DNA of 64,000 nucleotides from Rutpela maculata (Eukaryota; Arthropoda; Insecta; Coleoptera; Cerambycidae): the NCBI GenBank assembly GCA_936432065.2, contig OW386293.2, positions 42,689,923-42,753,922 on the forward strand, given 5' to 3'. Position 1 is the stretch's first letter. Each line of letters starts with the position of its first letter. A program made the translations under genes and the position numbers. The notes under the pieces were generated by a model that was not told where the DNA came from, searched no databases, and worked only from the letters and a program-made list of their open reading frames with translations. Shown in pieces: positions 1 through 11,567 of the stretch.

Positions 1-1430
1 CCCAGAGGTTAATTTAGGTTTAGTTTTTTTTAATGCTGTAAATACTTCGTCTTCCGTAAAACAGGCTATATTTAAATATGAGCTACTCTCAACAAAATTT
101 TTAAGATTATGCGTGACATTTTCAGATTCAGAATAAGATTGCTGAAAAAAATTAGCAAAAGAATTAGTAATCTGTTGAGGGTCAGATAGATATTCATTAT
201 TGTAATTCATAAAGTTCGGTAGGTCAGATGAACTACGTTTATAATTAATAAATTGCCAAAACGAGGACGGATCATTAATTATATTTTCCTCAACATGATT
301 ACAATACATTTTATAAGAATTATCAGAATCAATTTTTACTTTTCGCCTTAATCTTTTAAATTCGTTCTGATAAGTTACATCGCCTGTTTGCTTGTATTTA
401 TTTAACGCTTTATGCTTTTCTTTGATAGATTTAATTAACGGATAGTCAAACCAGGGTGGATAATATGTTCTTTTTGAAGTTTTAAATTGAGGTACAGTAT
501 TAATAAATATTGAGTTTAATTTGGAATAGAACCGACCACTAGCTTCGTCTACAGTTTCAGAATTATTTAAAAATTCCCAATCTGTATCAGCTAATGTTTG
601 ATAAAGGATGTGGAAGTTAGCTCTCTTAAAGTTAAATTTATAATTAGAATTAGATTTAATTTTATGATTTTCGTGATTTTTTATGATACTAAATGTCGAA
701 ATAAGAGCAGGATGATGGTCGTCCTCTGTAATGAGAATATCAATAGCCCTCTCGAGTTGATAGGTTTTATTGGATAAAACTAGGTCTAGTAATCGGTTAT
801 TTGTATTTTTTACTCCATTAAATTGCTTTAGGTTAAGAAAGTTTTGAAAGTTTACTAGCGCCTGAAGAGTCAAGGAAGGTCTATTAGATGTAAGGGTGCA
901 GTACTCCGGTATATTGAAATCACCTAGTATTAAAATATCAGAATTATAAATAAAGTTGAGAGAGCAAAAAGCATCAAACAGAGCATGATACATCTCAATA
1001 GAGGTTCTGGGAGGAATATAAATAGTAAATATATAAAAAGAGTAGTGATTTATAACTATTTTAACTCCAACGATATCAATAGAGTGTAAATTTTTAAACA
1101 AAGTGTCACCTAATTTCAGATCAACAACCATTAGTGCAGAGCTAACCGCCAACATAACTCCACCTCTCCCTTCACGATGGGTTTCTAACAAATTTCGATC
1201 CGCTCTAAAAATTCTAAACTGCTGTTCATTTAGTATCTCTGTATTTTGTATGTTTGATTGTAAATTAGTTTCGGTAAGAGCTAATACATTGTAAAAATTC
1301 TAAACTGCTGTTCATTTAGTATCTCTGTATTTTGTATGTTTGATTGTAAATTAGTTTCGGTAAGAGCTAATACACTGTAATTAGTGATTGATGCATTGTT
1401 ATAAAGGGCAGTTAGCTGTATAAGTTTCAT
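1..1430 (-). pseudogene. LINE ORF2 5' part: endonuclease and linker, running off the window
   Basis: Reading the minus strand, an open frame runs from about 1290 to the window edge and encodes an apurinic-type (EEP) endonuclease of a Jockey/CR1-like non-LTR retrotransposon, which nicks the target for reverse transcription. Visible landmarks are LALTETNL near 1275, GDFNIPEY near 905-925, LLDLVLSN near 780-800 and DHHPAL near 705-720. The linker motif TYYPPWFDYPL near 435-465 follows. The frame stops short of the reverse transcriptase, which would lie left of base 1. Upstream, an 86-bp tandem duplication (1206-1377) shifts the frame, so the likely start ATG at 1430 is separated from the rest. 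The family level is confident; the exact clade is not. Confidence 0.85.
1206..1377. repeat. 86-bp tandem duplication inside the LINE endonuclease
   Basis: Bases 1206-1291 and 1292-1377 are the same 86-bp unit, differing at one position (tacattg versus tacactg). 86 is not a multiple of three, so it breaks the endonuclease frame. The near identity shows the duplication is recent. Confidence 0.95.
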
Positions 1431-1463
1431 TGAACCTGAAATGATTTTACATCAATTGGTTTT

Positions 1464-1676
1464 TTATACAGGTTTATATAAGCGACTGACGTATAATCCC
1501 CCATTATCTACGCAGCTGGCTTTTTTAAAATTATTATTATCATGTAAACATTTGTTATACAAATTTTCAAACGACTTGAAATCATTTTTGAATTTTTTCT
1601 TTCTTTTTTTCGACATAATAGACGTTCTCTCACGACCAAGTCCACCACGAGTCTGACAGCTGACCCTCGTTTCCAT
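1464..1676 (-). other. Lys-rich 70-codon ORF upstream of the LINE ORF2
   Basis: A minus-strand ORF upstream of the LINE ORF2 encodes a basic, lysine-rich peptide (MSKKRKKKFKNDFK). Its position would suit the end of a LINE ORF1, but no CCHC knuckle or RRM is visible and I do not recognise it. It may be chance. Confidence 0.2.
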
Positions 1677-1836
1677 TACTAGCCATATCTAGACTATCGA
1701 TTACACACGAAATCAAGCGGGGGAAAATCACCATCAAAAATGCAACGCTGCCTCCCGGGCTATTACTCATGGTTAGAGATTTAGGTATTTTGCAAATCAC
1801 AACTTACGCTTTGTTATTACCCATTGTTAACGTACC

Positions 1837-1999
1837 AAGGGCGGATCCAGAAAGATTACTGGGGGGGGCACTAACATTCGGACTCCGCGATCACTACTTT
1901 TTATCGCCTCATGGGGGGGGGGTACCAAAAATAAAAAATTGTCGCCTTGAAAACGTAACGGCAATTGCCCCTGGTGCCCTCCCCCCTGGATCCGCCCTT
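1837..1999. mobile_element. Short MITE with 14-bp inverted ends
   Basis: AAGGGCGGATCCAG at 1837-1850 reappears inverted as CTGGATCCGCCCTT ending at about 1999. The interior carries G-runs at 1861-1868 and 1914-1921. The size (~163 bp), inverted ends and lack of coding fit a MITE. No clear target-site duplication was found, so the superfamily is open. Confidence 0.6.
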
Positions 2000-2149
2000 A
2001 CCTTGTAAATTGTAATATTGTATTATATAGTGATAAACATACGCATAAACACATCACATATCAGTAAACAACTCTCAGTTCAAAGCAAAGCCTGTCTGAA
2101 ATATATAGGTTATAACCATAACCCTTTAGGCCCGTCGCCGTAGACACAA

Positions 2150-2490
2150 AAATCGCGTTAGGTCGCAAAAAATTGCACTGTTCTGATTTTTTGGGAAGTT
2201 GTTATAGTACTAGAGACAGCGCTACATTTTTTCGAGGAATTTTATACCGAATAAATTAGAATAGATACCAATAGTGTAAAACCAAGTTTGCGGTTTCGAC
2301 TTGTGGTAACTGCGTGGTGCTCGAAAAACCTTCAGTTTTTGGCTTATACCTAAAGGTGCATCCTACGGAAAAACTCGTCCACTTTTAACGTAGACAAAAT
2401 TTGACCGCAACCGCAGCTCCGCAGATCCAATAGGTCCCCAGATACACCACTTCAAAAATTGGCCATTTTTCCAAAAATTCGACATTGTAG
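2150..2490. repeat. Dispersed repeat, inverted partner at 14.7-15.03 kb
   Basis: This block matches 14700-15030 in inverted orientation with moderate divergence. Shared landmarks are the stretch around GTCGCAAAAAATTGCACTG (2160-2180 versus 15000-15022 inverted) and the stretch around AAGGTGCATCCTACGGAAAA. No coding or termini are visible. The rest of 2000-2150 shows nothing I can name. Confidence 0.6.
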
Positions 2491-2784
2491 TTTTAGCCCA
2501 CTTCCGAGCAGGAAATCGGCTGAAACACTCATCTTACGAGGAAAGTCATAGGAGATGAAGCTGTAGAGCAGTTCTTTTGCTTTAAGTTAAGCACTAGCGA
2601 AACCCTGTAGGGCAAATAGTTATTGTTATCTGGAAAGAGCGAAAAATTAAAGAAATCGGATATTTCACGAAATGGAGCATGACGAATTGCAGAACTTTTG
2701 TAAAGGACAAGAAAGACATAACTCAGTGGAAGATGGTTTTTATCATGCAAAATGAAGTTGAGTACAATCAATAATAAGGTATAA

Positions 2785-4972
2785 AGGATACCGCACGTTT
2801 TATAGCTAAATTGGTGGCCTGTCAAATTTGATGAATTTTTAATATGTTGTAGTACAACGTATTCTGAAAAATAAGTTCCAGTGGCAAAACTTCTATGGGC
2901 AGTTTCTCCGATAGATGACTCCAAAAACTGGACCTACCCCTCGACACTGTGTCAACGATTTCTCAAAATGTACTGCAGGTATTGAAATAATAACTTCTGG
3001 AAATGAATAAGCAGACTATTTACCAATATTTGGTCTTAGATTGATGTGCCTGAAATTCCGGCTTTGCCGGAAGTGACGGCAAATCACGTAATTCGAATGC
3101 ACAACACCCGTTTACTTCAGTTTAATACAACATATATGTATAAGAAGCTTTATTAAAATTCACTATCTTAGTAAATCAGTAAGTATGTGCATTAATTGAT
3201 AGAACATTGATGCTAGCTTGATACCGGGTACATCATAATCTTGGTATAAGACAAAGTTGATTTTATTTTTCAAGATATAAAATTGCAGTTGTGTCTAGTC
3301 AATGAAAACCGGTAATTTTTTTTAGAGCATGTACTATAACTAATAAATTCCACGGCTCAGTTTATATGGCAGGACCAGATAACGAATTGGTTCGAAGACT
3401 ATTGGCAAAAGCTCAAATACTGAACCTCTTTCAAGCTAGATTATAAGCGGAAAGGCTGAGATTAAGACATAGAAGATGGATATTATTGCAGGAGATTCAT
3501 TTGCCTGATTTTTCTATACTAGATTTGGATTAGTTAAGAGATTTGACATTTGGCACATTCCAAATTAAAATAGCTCATACGTTCAAGACTACTAAGAAGA
3601 AGGGGACAACGCTTTCGAATATGATGAAAGTGTGAATGAGCCGGGATTGTTGAGAATTCGCGTTAGGTCTAGGCATCGCAATGCGATTAAGTACGCATTA
3701 TAATTACGACCAACAAATGGGACAAGTAGGAGAAGTTGTTGTACGTCAAGAACCAGTTGTATCCTATTGATTGTACTTGCAATACTGGAAGTTGAACAGT
3801 AGGAACTTGTTGCCACGTAGCAAGTGTGATTTGGTGTTTAGGATATGCAAGATACGAAGCACACGTAAAAGCACACATCCATGAATATCTTAAGGGTAGT
3901 TGAAGATACTGGAGACCACGGCGCAATAGACGTTGTCGAAGTTTAGTGTCTAGACTAGATTTAAATTAGTAACTTTTACTTATACGAAACTTATATTCTT
4001 AATCGTTGTTTTTGTCCTTTTAAATCTCTATTTACTGCCACAATTTTGAATAATTATTAGTAATTTTTGAACAGTAGAGCAATTGAAACAAAAAAAATTA
4101 CTAGCAATTTCGCATCGCTAGCAATTTTTCTCTCACAGTCAATGATACTTTTTATATTTTATTTACAATAGCGCCATTTGCATACATTAATTATTTTAAG
4201 TTGTTTTTTCTGTACACCTCTATATTTTAGTTCGCATTGCTGTGAATGAAATTTGTGTTAATTTCTTTAACCGTTTTTAATCTAATCTAGCTTCGTTTCA
4301 TCCAACTTTTTATTGCGCCTCGCACCCTGTGTCTGGCTGGGGAGCAATGCTGTTATTTGTGTTAATTAATTAAAAGTAAAGTTTTTTGGTTTGATTTCTA
4401 TTAACAAATGATTAAAATAAGTAAATATTTTAAAAAATCAGTATAATCAGCTATGCAATTTTTGCTAAAAATAATAAAGTTTAATGTATTATAAATAAAC
4501 AAAAACTGCCTGTTCTATTAAAGGTCTCACAAGTAATTAGTTCTCGTTAATTAGACATATCTGCAATTTTATTTCTTGTAAAATAAAATCAAATTTGTTT
4601 TATACCAAGATTATGATGTACCCGATATCAAGCTAGCATCAGTGTTCTATCAATCAATGCACCCATTATTTATTTACTAAGATAGTGAATTTTAATGGAG
4701 CTACTTATATACATGATGCATTAAGTTGAAGTAAACGGGTGATTTGACATCACTTATCATTTCAATACCTGCAGTACGTTTTAAGAAATCGTTGATACCG
4801 TATCGACGAGTAGATCCAGTCTTTGGAGTCATCTATTGGAGAAATTGTCCATAATTTGAAGTTTTGCCAAAGGAACTTATTGTTCTGAATCAGTTGAACT
4901 AAAGCATATCAAAAATTCATCAAATTTAACAGGCTACCGATTTACCTATAAAACGTGCGGTGTCCTTTATCA
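2785..4972. mobile_element. Element with ~500-bp inverted arms around an unrecognised core
   Basis: Left arm 2785-3300 and right arm 4560-4972 are inverted diverged copies. They share the stretch around CCGCACGTTTTATAG, the ACCAAGATTATGATGTACCCG segment and TAGATGACTCCAAA. The core (3300-4560) has broken reading frames on both strands; a plus-strand stretch near 3430-3530 (AERLRLRHRRWILLQ, then a stop) could be a decayed transposase but cannot be assigned. The flank 2491-2784 shows nothing I recognise. No target duplication was identified, so the outer limits are approximate. Confidence 0.55.
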
Positions 4973-5380
4973 AAACTATATCAAAATGGTATAAAAATTA
5001 TTTTGATAGTTTGGGGGACCTGGGACGTGAAATGCTGAACGTGAAGTGATGGTGGGAAATTAGCTGACTTCTGCTATATAAATAGAAAACATAATGTAAA
5101 TAAGTATTTATGAAATGCCTAATCATTTCCGATAATTCTATTTCGACTTTTTCAACATTATCATAATTTGTTTAATACAAAAACTAGTCATACAAAATTT
5201 CACGTCTTTATCTATGACAGTTTTCAAAATATTAAGCCCCAAAGTTGCCGCGGACGGGAAAAGAAACTCGTGCCCGCGTGACGTCATTAGGCTTAAACCG
5301 ACAACAGCAGCAGCTTGACGGTCCGCGCCACGCCGGCCGTCTTATCAGTGAAATTGCATGTATGTATTATATGTAATGTA
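4973..5380. other. Unassigned; contains a GC-rich patch
   Basis: No gene is seen. A GC-rich patch at about 5245-5340, unlike its AT-rich surroundings, contains GTGACGTCATTAGGCTTAAA. The AAGCCTAATGACGTCA segment recurs inverted near 13835-13850, so it is probably part of a dispersed repeat rather than a promoter. Confidence 0.4.
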
Positions 5381-5388
5381 ATGTGTAA

Positions 5389-6012
5389 CAGTGGCGGCTG
5401 GTGAAATTTCAATATTTTTTTTCTCGTCTGTGGCGCATGGGACCCATACGAAACTTGGGAAATAACATCTAGAGAAGCACTTCTCTAATGACCCCTAAAA
5501 AATTTTGAAAAAGCAGTTTGCGAAAAAATTTTTGAAAATTCGCTAGCCTCCCCTGGGTCTAGGGACCCCTGTTTACTTTTATTTTTTTTTGTCATATGCA
5601 TTTGACTTTTCATAAAAATGCATCGACAGATTTTGGAGTTTGTGAAAATATTTTCATTACTAACTGAGATACAACGAATTGAAATATTGTAATTTGTTAA
5701 ATTGTAAATTACAAAATTTCAGTTCATTGTATTTCAGTTAGTAATGAAAATATTTTCACAAACTCTAAAATCTGTCGATGCATTTTTATGAAAAGTCAAA
5801 TGCATATGACAAAAAAAAATAAAAGTAAACAGGGGTCCCTAGACCCAGGGGAGGCTAGCAAATTTTCAAAAATTTTTTCGCAAACTGCTTTTTCAAAATT
5901 TTTTAGGGGTCATTAGAGAAGTGCTTCTCTAGATGTTATTTCCCAAATTTCGTATGGGTCCCATGCGCCACAGACGAGAAAAAAAATATTGAAATTTCAC
6001 CAGCCGCCGCTG
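5389..6012. mobile_element. hAT-type fold-back MITE with 8-bp target duplication
   Basis: The element is almost one perfect palindrome of two ~311-bp arms meeting near 5700. It begins CAGTGGCGGCTGG and ends CCAGCCGCCGCTG, with one terminal mismatch. It is flanked by the 8-bp direct repeat ATGTGTAA at 5381-5388 and 6013-6020. CAG-type ends plus an 8-bp duplication are diagnostic of the hAT superfamily. There is no coding capacity, so it was moved by an enzyme encoded elsewhere. High arm identity points to recent insertion or conversion. Half of another copy lies at 61408-61636. Confidence 0.93.
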
Positions 6013-6020
6013 ATGTGTAA

Positions 6021-6834
6021 TTATATATGTAAAATTTATATGTGGATAAAGAGACGTGTGGTGGTTTTTTTTATATACTTTGTGCTTTTTAAAAACAAAA
6101 AATGTGCGAAAGGGGCTTTGGAAAAGCAGATTCTTTCAATCTTCCGGAGGTAGACTTGCTAATGATTAAGGAATATTTTAATTCCAATCTCGAATATTTA
6201 AGAGTATAATCTGCGGTCAGTGAAATGAAGAAACGAATTATTCGGCTTATTTTTGAAGATAGAAACTTCAAATTTTGTACGTATGTATTAAAATATATAT
6301 TCTAGTTCGTCACGTTTTTAATTTTTTGTTTTAATCAAAAACACGTGATCAACGAAAAAAATTGACGTCGAAAAATTGGAATTTACAAAAAACGAAATCG
6401 TGACGCCCTAGATAGTCCTTAATTAATTACGTGGATAAAATATAACCTCTTAATTTTCAAACATAGATTCAATAAATAGTTTCCAATTTTGCCGTCAATA
6501 GATGGCACTCGCCTCGGCATTCGCATAGCTTTACACGCTCTCAGACTTTAGGGAGGAACTTGTTGTCATGGAGACCAGACGCGAATGAATGCTTGCCAGG
6601 GAAGCATTTAGGAGTTCTGGTAATTGTAATCTTAAATTTATTTATAAATTATTTTATCTTACAGGAATGATTTAATAGATGAAATTCTTGAAAATGTTAA
6701 TACATAAATAAAAGGTGCCAAATAGAGAGGACCGTTTTGTATAAACACTCCTACAAATTTTATTATGAAAATTTGAATTCGGTTTTTAGTTAGGTCAGAA
6801 ATCAATTTATTCGAAAATATTGCCAAGCAAAATG
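6021..6834. other. Unassigned AT-rich stretch
   Basis: Only short chance ORFs are present on either strand; no RNA gene, terminal repeat or conserved coding was recognised. Confidence 0.5.
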
Positions 6835-6955
6835 TACAGGGTGTCCCAGTCAACGCGCTATGCTCGGTTTTCTCGGCAGTCTCTGAGATAAGTTTATGGT
6901 TCAAAATCCAGTCTGACGTAGGTTTTCCGAGGAATCTCATACTGCTAAGATATTT

Positions 6956-8166
6956 AGGAATCCAAGATGGCGGACGAATTTCGTCATCTATGGACCTATT
7001 CGACTGAAAATCGATATCTGGGGGTTTCGGGGATGCGGGTTATGAATTTTTGATCAAAATTTAGGACTCCAAGATGGCGGACGAATTTCGTCATCTATGG
7101 TCCTATTCGACTGAAAATCGATATCGGAGGGTTTTCGGGGATGCGGGTTACGAATTTTTGGTTAAAATTTAGGAATCTAAGATGGCGGACGAATTTCGCG
7201 ATCTATAGTCCTATTCGACTGAAAATCGATATCTGGGGGTTTTCAGGGATGCGGGTTATGAATTTTTGATCAAAATTTAGGACTCCAAGATGGCGGACGA
7301 ATTTCGTCATCTATGGTCCTATTCGACTGAAAATCGATATCGGAGGGTTTTCGGGGATGCGGGTTACGAATTTTTGGTCAAAATTTAGGAATCTAAGATG
7401 GCGGACGAATTTCGCGATCTATAGTCCTATTCGACTAAAAATCGATATCTGGGGGTTTTCAGGGATGCGGGTTATGAAGTTTTGATCAAAATTTAGGACT
7501 CCAAGATGGCGGACGAATTTCGTCATCTATGGTCCTATTCGACTGAAAATCAATATCGGAGGGTTTTCGGGGATGCGGGTTAGGAATTTTTGGTCAAAAT
7601 TTAGGAATCCAAGATAGCGGACGAATTTCGCGATCTATAGTCCTATTCGACTGAAAATCGATATCTGGGGGTTTTCGGGGATACGGGTTACGAATTTTTG
7701 GTCAAAATTTAAGACTCCAAGATGGCGGACGAATTTCGTCATCTATGGTCCTATTCGACTGAAAAACGATACCTCGGGGTTGTCGGGGATGCGGGTTACA
7801 AATTTTTGTTCAAAATTTAGGAATCCAAGATGGTGGACGAATTTCGTCATCTATGGTCCTATTTGGCTGAAAATCGATGTCTGGGGGTTTTCGGGGATGC
7901 GGGTTACGAATTTTTGGTCAAAATTTAGGAAACCAAGATGGCGGATGAATTTCGTCATCTGTGGTCCTATTCGACTGAAAATCGATATCTGGAGGTTTTC
8001 GGGGATGCGGGTTACGAATTTTTGGTCAAAATTTAGGAATAGAAGATGGCGGATGAATTTCGTCATCTGTGGTCCTATTCGAATGAAAATCGATATCTGG
8101 GGATTTTCGGGGATGCGGGTTGCGAATTTTTGGTAAATATTTAGGAATCCAAGACAGCGGGCGAAT
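6956..8166. repeat. 108-bp tandem satellite, ~11 units
   Basis: The unit start (AGGAATCC or AGGACTCC AAGATGGCGG) recurs at 6956, 7063, 7171, 7279, 7387, 7495, 7603, 7711, 7819, 7927, 8035 and 8143, a constant 108-bp step after the first (107). Two unit types alternate between about 7063 and 7710 (CGTCATCTATGG versus CGCGATCTATAG), giving a 216-bp higher-order unit. Because 108 is divisible by three, the array yields a 36-residue repeated ORF at 7780-8136; I regard that as a by-product, not a gene. Confidence 0.95.
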
Positions 8167-8799
8167 TATAACTATATTTTGACCCCCCTTTTATTTATGT
8201 TATTATTGGAGATAAAAAAAGTTTCGTATAAGAGTTGTAGGGTTGTATACATATTTTTTTAAATGCAATTAAAAAACAATTGCTTGCTTATGTTACGTGA
8301 TATAACAATGAAGGTTGCTTTTTTAAATGGAAACCCTGTATATTTTTACATATTCTTTATTCCTTATTTCAAACATATAAAGATTGATAGATCTAGTTGT
8401 AATATTTTTTGATATATCAGACATTAAATATGCTCCAAACATGCATATAGGTATTTTAGGATTTCTGACGGAGCGCAGTCAGTGGCGGATTTGGGGGGGG
8501 GGGGGGCTATAGAGGCTATAGCGGCAAAATCCAAGGGCGGCAATTTTTTGAAAAACACCAAAGGCATAAAAACAAAAAATTATTATTATTAATGTGTTCT
8601 ATCAGAACATGTTTAATTTATTTGAGAACGTGTTTTTTATATTAACTAGACTAAAGTTCCTTATTATAGTCAACAGTACAGGGTGGTTGTGCAAACGTTA
8701 GAACCTCATTTAACTTCTTTATTTTTGGAGTTACGTAAATAAGTTCAAAAATAAAAGTTATGAGATATCACATGTATTTTCCAAACATCATTTCAGCAA
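8167..8799. other. Unassigned, with a G-tract MITE end
   Basis: CAGTGGCGGATTTGG followed by a run of G's at 8481-8507 resembles the end of another CAGTGGCGG-type MITE, but no partner end was found. TACAGGGTGGTTGTGC near 8678-8693 resembles the TACAGGG terminal family. Nothing codes. Confidence 0.35.
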
Positions 8800-10010
8800 A
8801 ACAACTCAAACAAGTCGAATTTCGGAGATATGAGCTTTACCTTGGTTTTTTTAAATAGAACACCCCCATATATTTTTACACCATTTGAAAGGCCACAGAA
8901 AAATCTTTTCAATGATATATGACACAGTATTTTTCTTAAAAACGATAGTAGATATTAAGTTTTATATTTTCTTACATTAAGTCATGGTAGTCTGAAAAAT
9001 ATATACAGTGTATTTCACTTTTTAATTTGTTTTTCTGATTTGAATCAAATTTTACTTAAGTATGGAACAAATTAGGATCTACCAGATGACCAGAAAAAAA
9101 TTCACCTCCTACAAATGCAAAGCCACCTGCGTTACCAAAATATGCGGATAAAATCAAAAAATCATATTAGGCATATTTTTATTGGAAAATTTTGTCAATG
9201 AAACTTGTTCAGAATTGTTCAGAATTGTTCAGAAACCTTAAGTCCAAAATTTAATCAAAATAAAAAATATATAAATTTTTATTAAAATAATGTCGCAAGT
9301 CCGAAAATATCATTTTAATGTGTTTTTTCGTTTAGAAAACTGTACTGTGACAATTTTGTTTGAAATTAAACCCAGGCTGCCAGGTAGTTGTAAAGCAATT
9401 TATAGTTTTTTTTTAAATAATTATTTTCAAAATTTTTAAAATTTCAAGTTTTTCATTTTTTAATTTTGATTAAATTTTGGCCATTTTGGACAATTCTGAA
9501 CAAGTTTTATTAACAAAATTTTCCGATAAAAAAATGCCTAATATGATTTTCCGATTTTCTCCACATATTTTGGTACCGCAGGTGGCTTTGGTACCGTAGG
9601 AGGCGAATGTTTTTCTGGTCATAAGTAGATACTAATTTGTTCTATACTTAAGTAAAATGTGATTCAAATCGGAAAAAAAAATAAAAAAGTTATTCGGGTG
9701 TTACCATTTCAAGTGAAACACACTGTATCAATTATTGAAATTCTCCATTTTATTTAAAATAAAATGAAATTAGACAGAACTAACATATTGTTTATTTTAA
9801 TTTACATACTTTTGTTTTCCATGGCTAATTTGATAAATTGTAAATTTATAGTAAATTAGACAAAATTTGTTTAAGATAAGCACCATTATATTATAAATAC
9901 AAAGCTTTTTTTATGGCGTTTCAAATGGTACATGGAGTGTTCCTTTAAAAGAAAGCAAAGTAAAGTTCATATCTCCGAAATGCGACTTTCAATAGGCATG
10001 TCCACAAAAT
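8800..10010. mobile_element. Fold-back element, arms ~8.80-9.27 and ~9.43-10.01 kb
   Basis: Plus-strand text from about 8810 (ATTTCGGAGATATGAGCTTTAC) reappears inverted near 9960-9990. The segment 9040-9240 (CAAATTAG, CACCTGCG, ACCAAAATATG, TCATATTAGGCAT) reappears inverted at 9440-9670. The loop centre is near 9360. A local triplication of TTGTTCAGAA sits at about 9209-9235. No coding; superfamily unknown. Confidence 0.7.
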
Positions 10011-10079
10011 TTTAATTTCAATTGGAAATGATAGAATTATCGATATTGTACACTAATTTAACAATAAAAAAAAAACCGC

Positions 10080-10755
10080 TGCCCAAGGAATCACTACTTC
10101 CACATCCAGATTTTCTATCCAAGTCACTCACAACGAAAAAATGTTGTATGTGGAAATAATTGTTTAATAATATAATTTTTGAAATCGTCTACCTCAAAAA
10201 CCCATAAAACGATACCCCACATCGGTAGTGGGGTGGGGGTGGTGATAGAGGGTGGTAGTGGGGTTGGATAAGGTAAAAAAATATTTTGAGGTTTCTGGTT
10301 CTTGTACACAAACTAAATCAAAAATGTTTTCCATCCTCTTTAATAATGAGGTGAGGGTGATAATGGGGGTGGGGCTAATGCCAAAATTTTTTTTGAGACC
10401 TTAGCTTCTCTTGTATATAGTAAATACCAATTTTATGAACTCTTACCTGCTTGATTTACCTATTTACCCCAATTTTACCCCAATTTACCCCCCAACCCTT
10501 CGACGGAACAAGATGAAAATATAATCTAGTTCTAGATCTCGTTAAAGTACATATGCGTACCAAATTTCAAGTCAATATCTCAAACGGTTCCAGAGTAAAC
10601 GTGTGCACAAAAAAAAAGTTACAGACCGACAGACAGAATTTTTTTTCGCTCAAACTTAAAATCTCGACGTTTCATGACATTCTAAGCCTATTTGAACAAT
10701 AAAAATTTTTTAAAATTTTTTGTCGTTACTATACTTCCACTGGATGTGGAAGTAA
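10080..10755. mobile_element. Hairpin-ended repeat family, copy A
   Basis: It begins with ACTTCCACATCCAG at 10095 (5' hairpin partner lost) and ends in the hairpin ACTTCCAC-TGGAT-GTGGAAGT at 10733-10753. The body shares with copies B-D an ordered set of segments: TACCTGCTTGATTTACC, runs of TTTACCCC, AAGATGAAAATATAA, TACCAAATTTCAAGTC, CGGTTCCAGAGTAA, a GACAGACAGA tract and CTAAGCCTATTTGAACAATA. No ORF survives. The class is undetermined. Confidence 0.75.
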
Positions 10756-10849
10756 TATATGTATCCTTATTTTGCCAGTTATTCGTAATAGAAATTACCC
10801 CAACATAGCGAGGATTTTTGGTAATTTTTCAATAAAAATTATTGGCCTA

Positions 10850-11338
10850 TGAAGTAAAAAAATATTTTGAGGTTTTTGGTTCTTGTACATACACTAAATC
10901 ACACTTTTTTTTCGTCCCCTTAAAAAATGGATAGGGGTCGTAATGTAGGAGTAGCTAATGTCAAAAATGTTTTTGAGACCTTAGCTTCTCTTATATATAC
11001 TAAATACCAATTTTACGGACTCTTACCTGCTTGATTTACCTGTTTACCTCTTAATTTACCCCAATTTACACCCCAACCCTTCGATGGAATAAGATGAAAA
11101 TATAATCTAGTTCCAGATCCCGTTAAAGTACATACGTGTACCAAATTTCAAGTCAACATCTTAAACGGTTCCAGAGTAATCGTGCGCACAAAAAAGTTAG
11201 ACCGACAGACAGACAGACATTTTTTTACGCTGAAACTTAAAATGGCGACCTTTTCATGACAGTCTAAGCCTATTTGAACAATAAAAATTTTCAAAAATTT
11301 TTTTGTTACTATTATACTTCCACTGGATGTGGAAGTAA
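10850..11338. mobile_element. Hairpin-ended repeat family, copy B
   Basis: A second copy in the same orientation directly follows copy A, homologous from about 10850 and ending in the same hairpin at 11316-11336. Its 5' end is missing. The head-to-tail order of A and B suggests tandem insertion or a partial duplication. Confidence 0.7.
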
Positions 11339-11567
11339 TTAATATTCTGTTTTCAAGAAAAAGAACGCCATTGCCATGTAAACCGAAAGTGATATTTAAA
11401 ATTTACATGCCTTTTTTTACTTTCCTTTAATAGTCAATTAAGAACATAAATAATCCGATCAATTCTTCTTCGATGTTCAATTATATGTTTTTTAGCCCCG
11501 GAAAAAATATTTATCTCAAAAACTAAGGAGAAAATCGGACATAACGCGTTAACTGGGACACCCTGTA

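Larger units (their letters stand above)
6835..11567. mobile_element. Large composite bounded by TACAGGGTGTCCCAG inverted ends
   Basis: TACAGGGTGTCCCAGT at 6835 is matched, inverted, by ACTGGGACACCCTGTA ending at 11567. Similarity continues inwards for ~40 bp (AACGCG, then a TTTTCT-type stretch). The TA at each outer edge would fit the TA duplication of Tc1/mariner-type elements. The interior holds a 108-bp satellite, a fold-back and two copies of the hairpin-ended repeat. No transposase is visible. It is a large non-autonomous element or two unrelated facing ends; the long matched terminus favours the first. Confidence 0.5.

Noticed and set aside
7780..8136. ORF with 36-residue repeats as a repeat protein gene
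   Set aside because: Forced by the 108-bp satellite period; no start context, no homologue, and the minus strand is also open there.
6956..8166. Regular repeats resembling a CRISPR array
   Set aside because: Units are contiguous 108-bp monomers with no unique spacers, in eukaryotic DNA without cas genes; this is a satellite.
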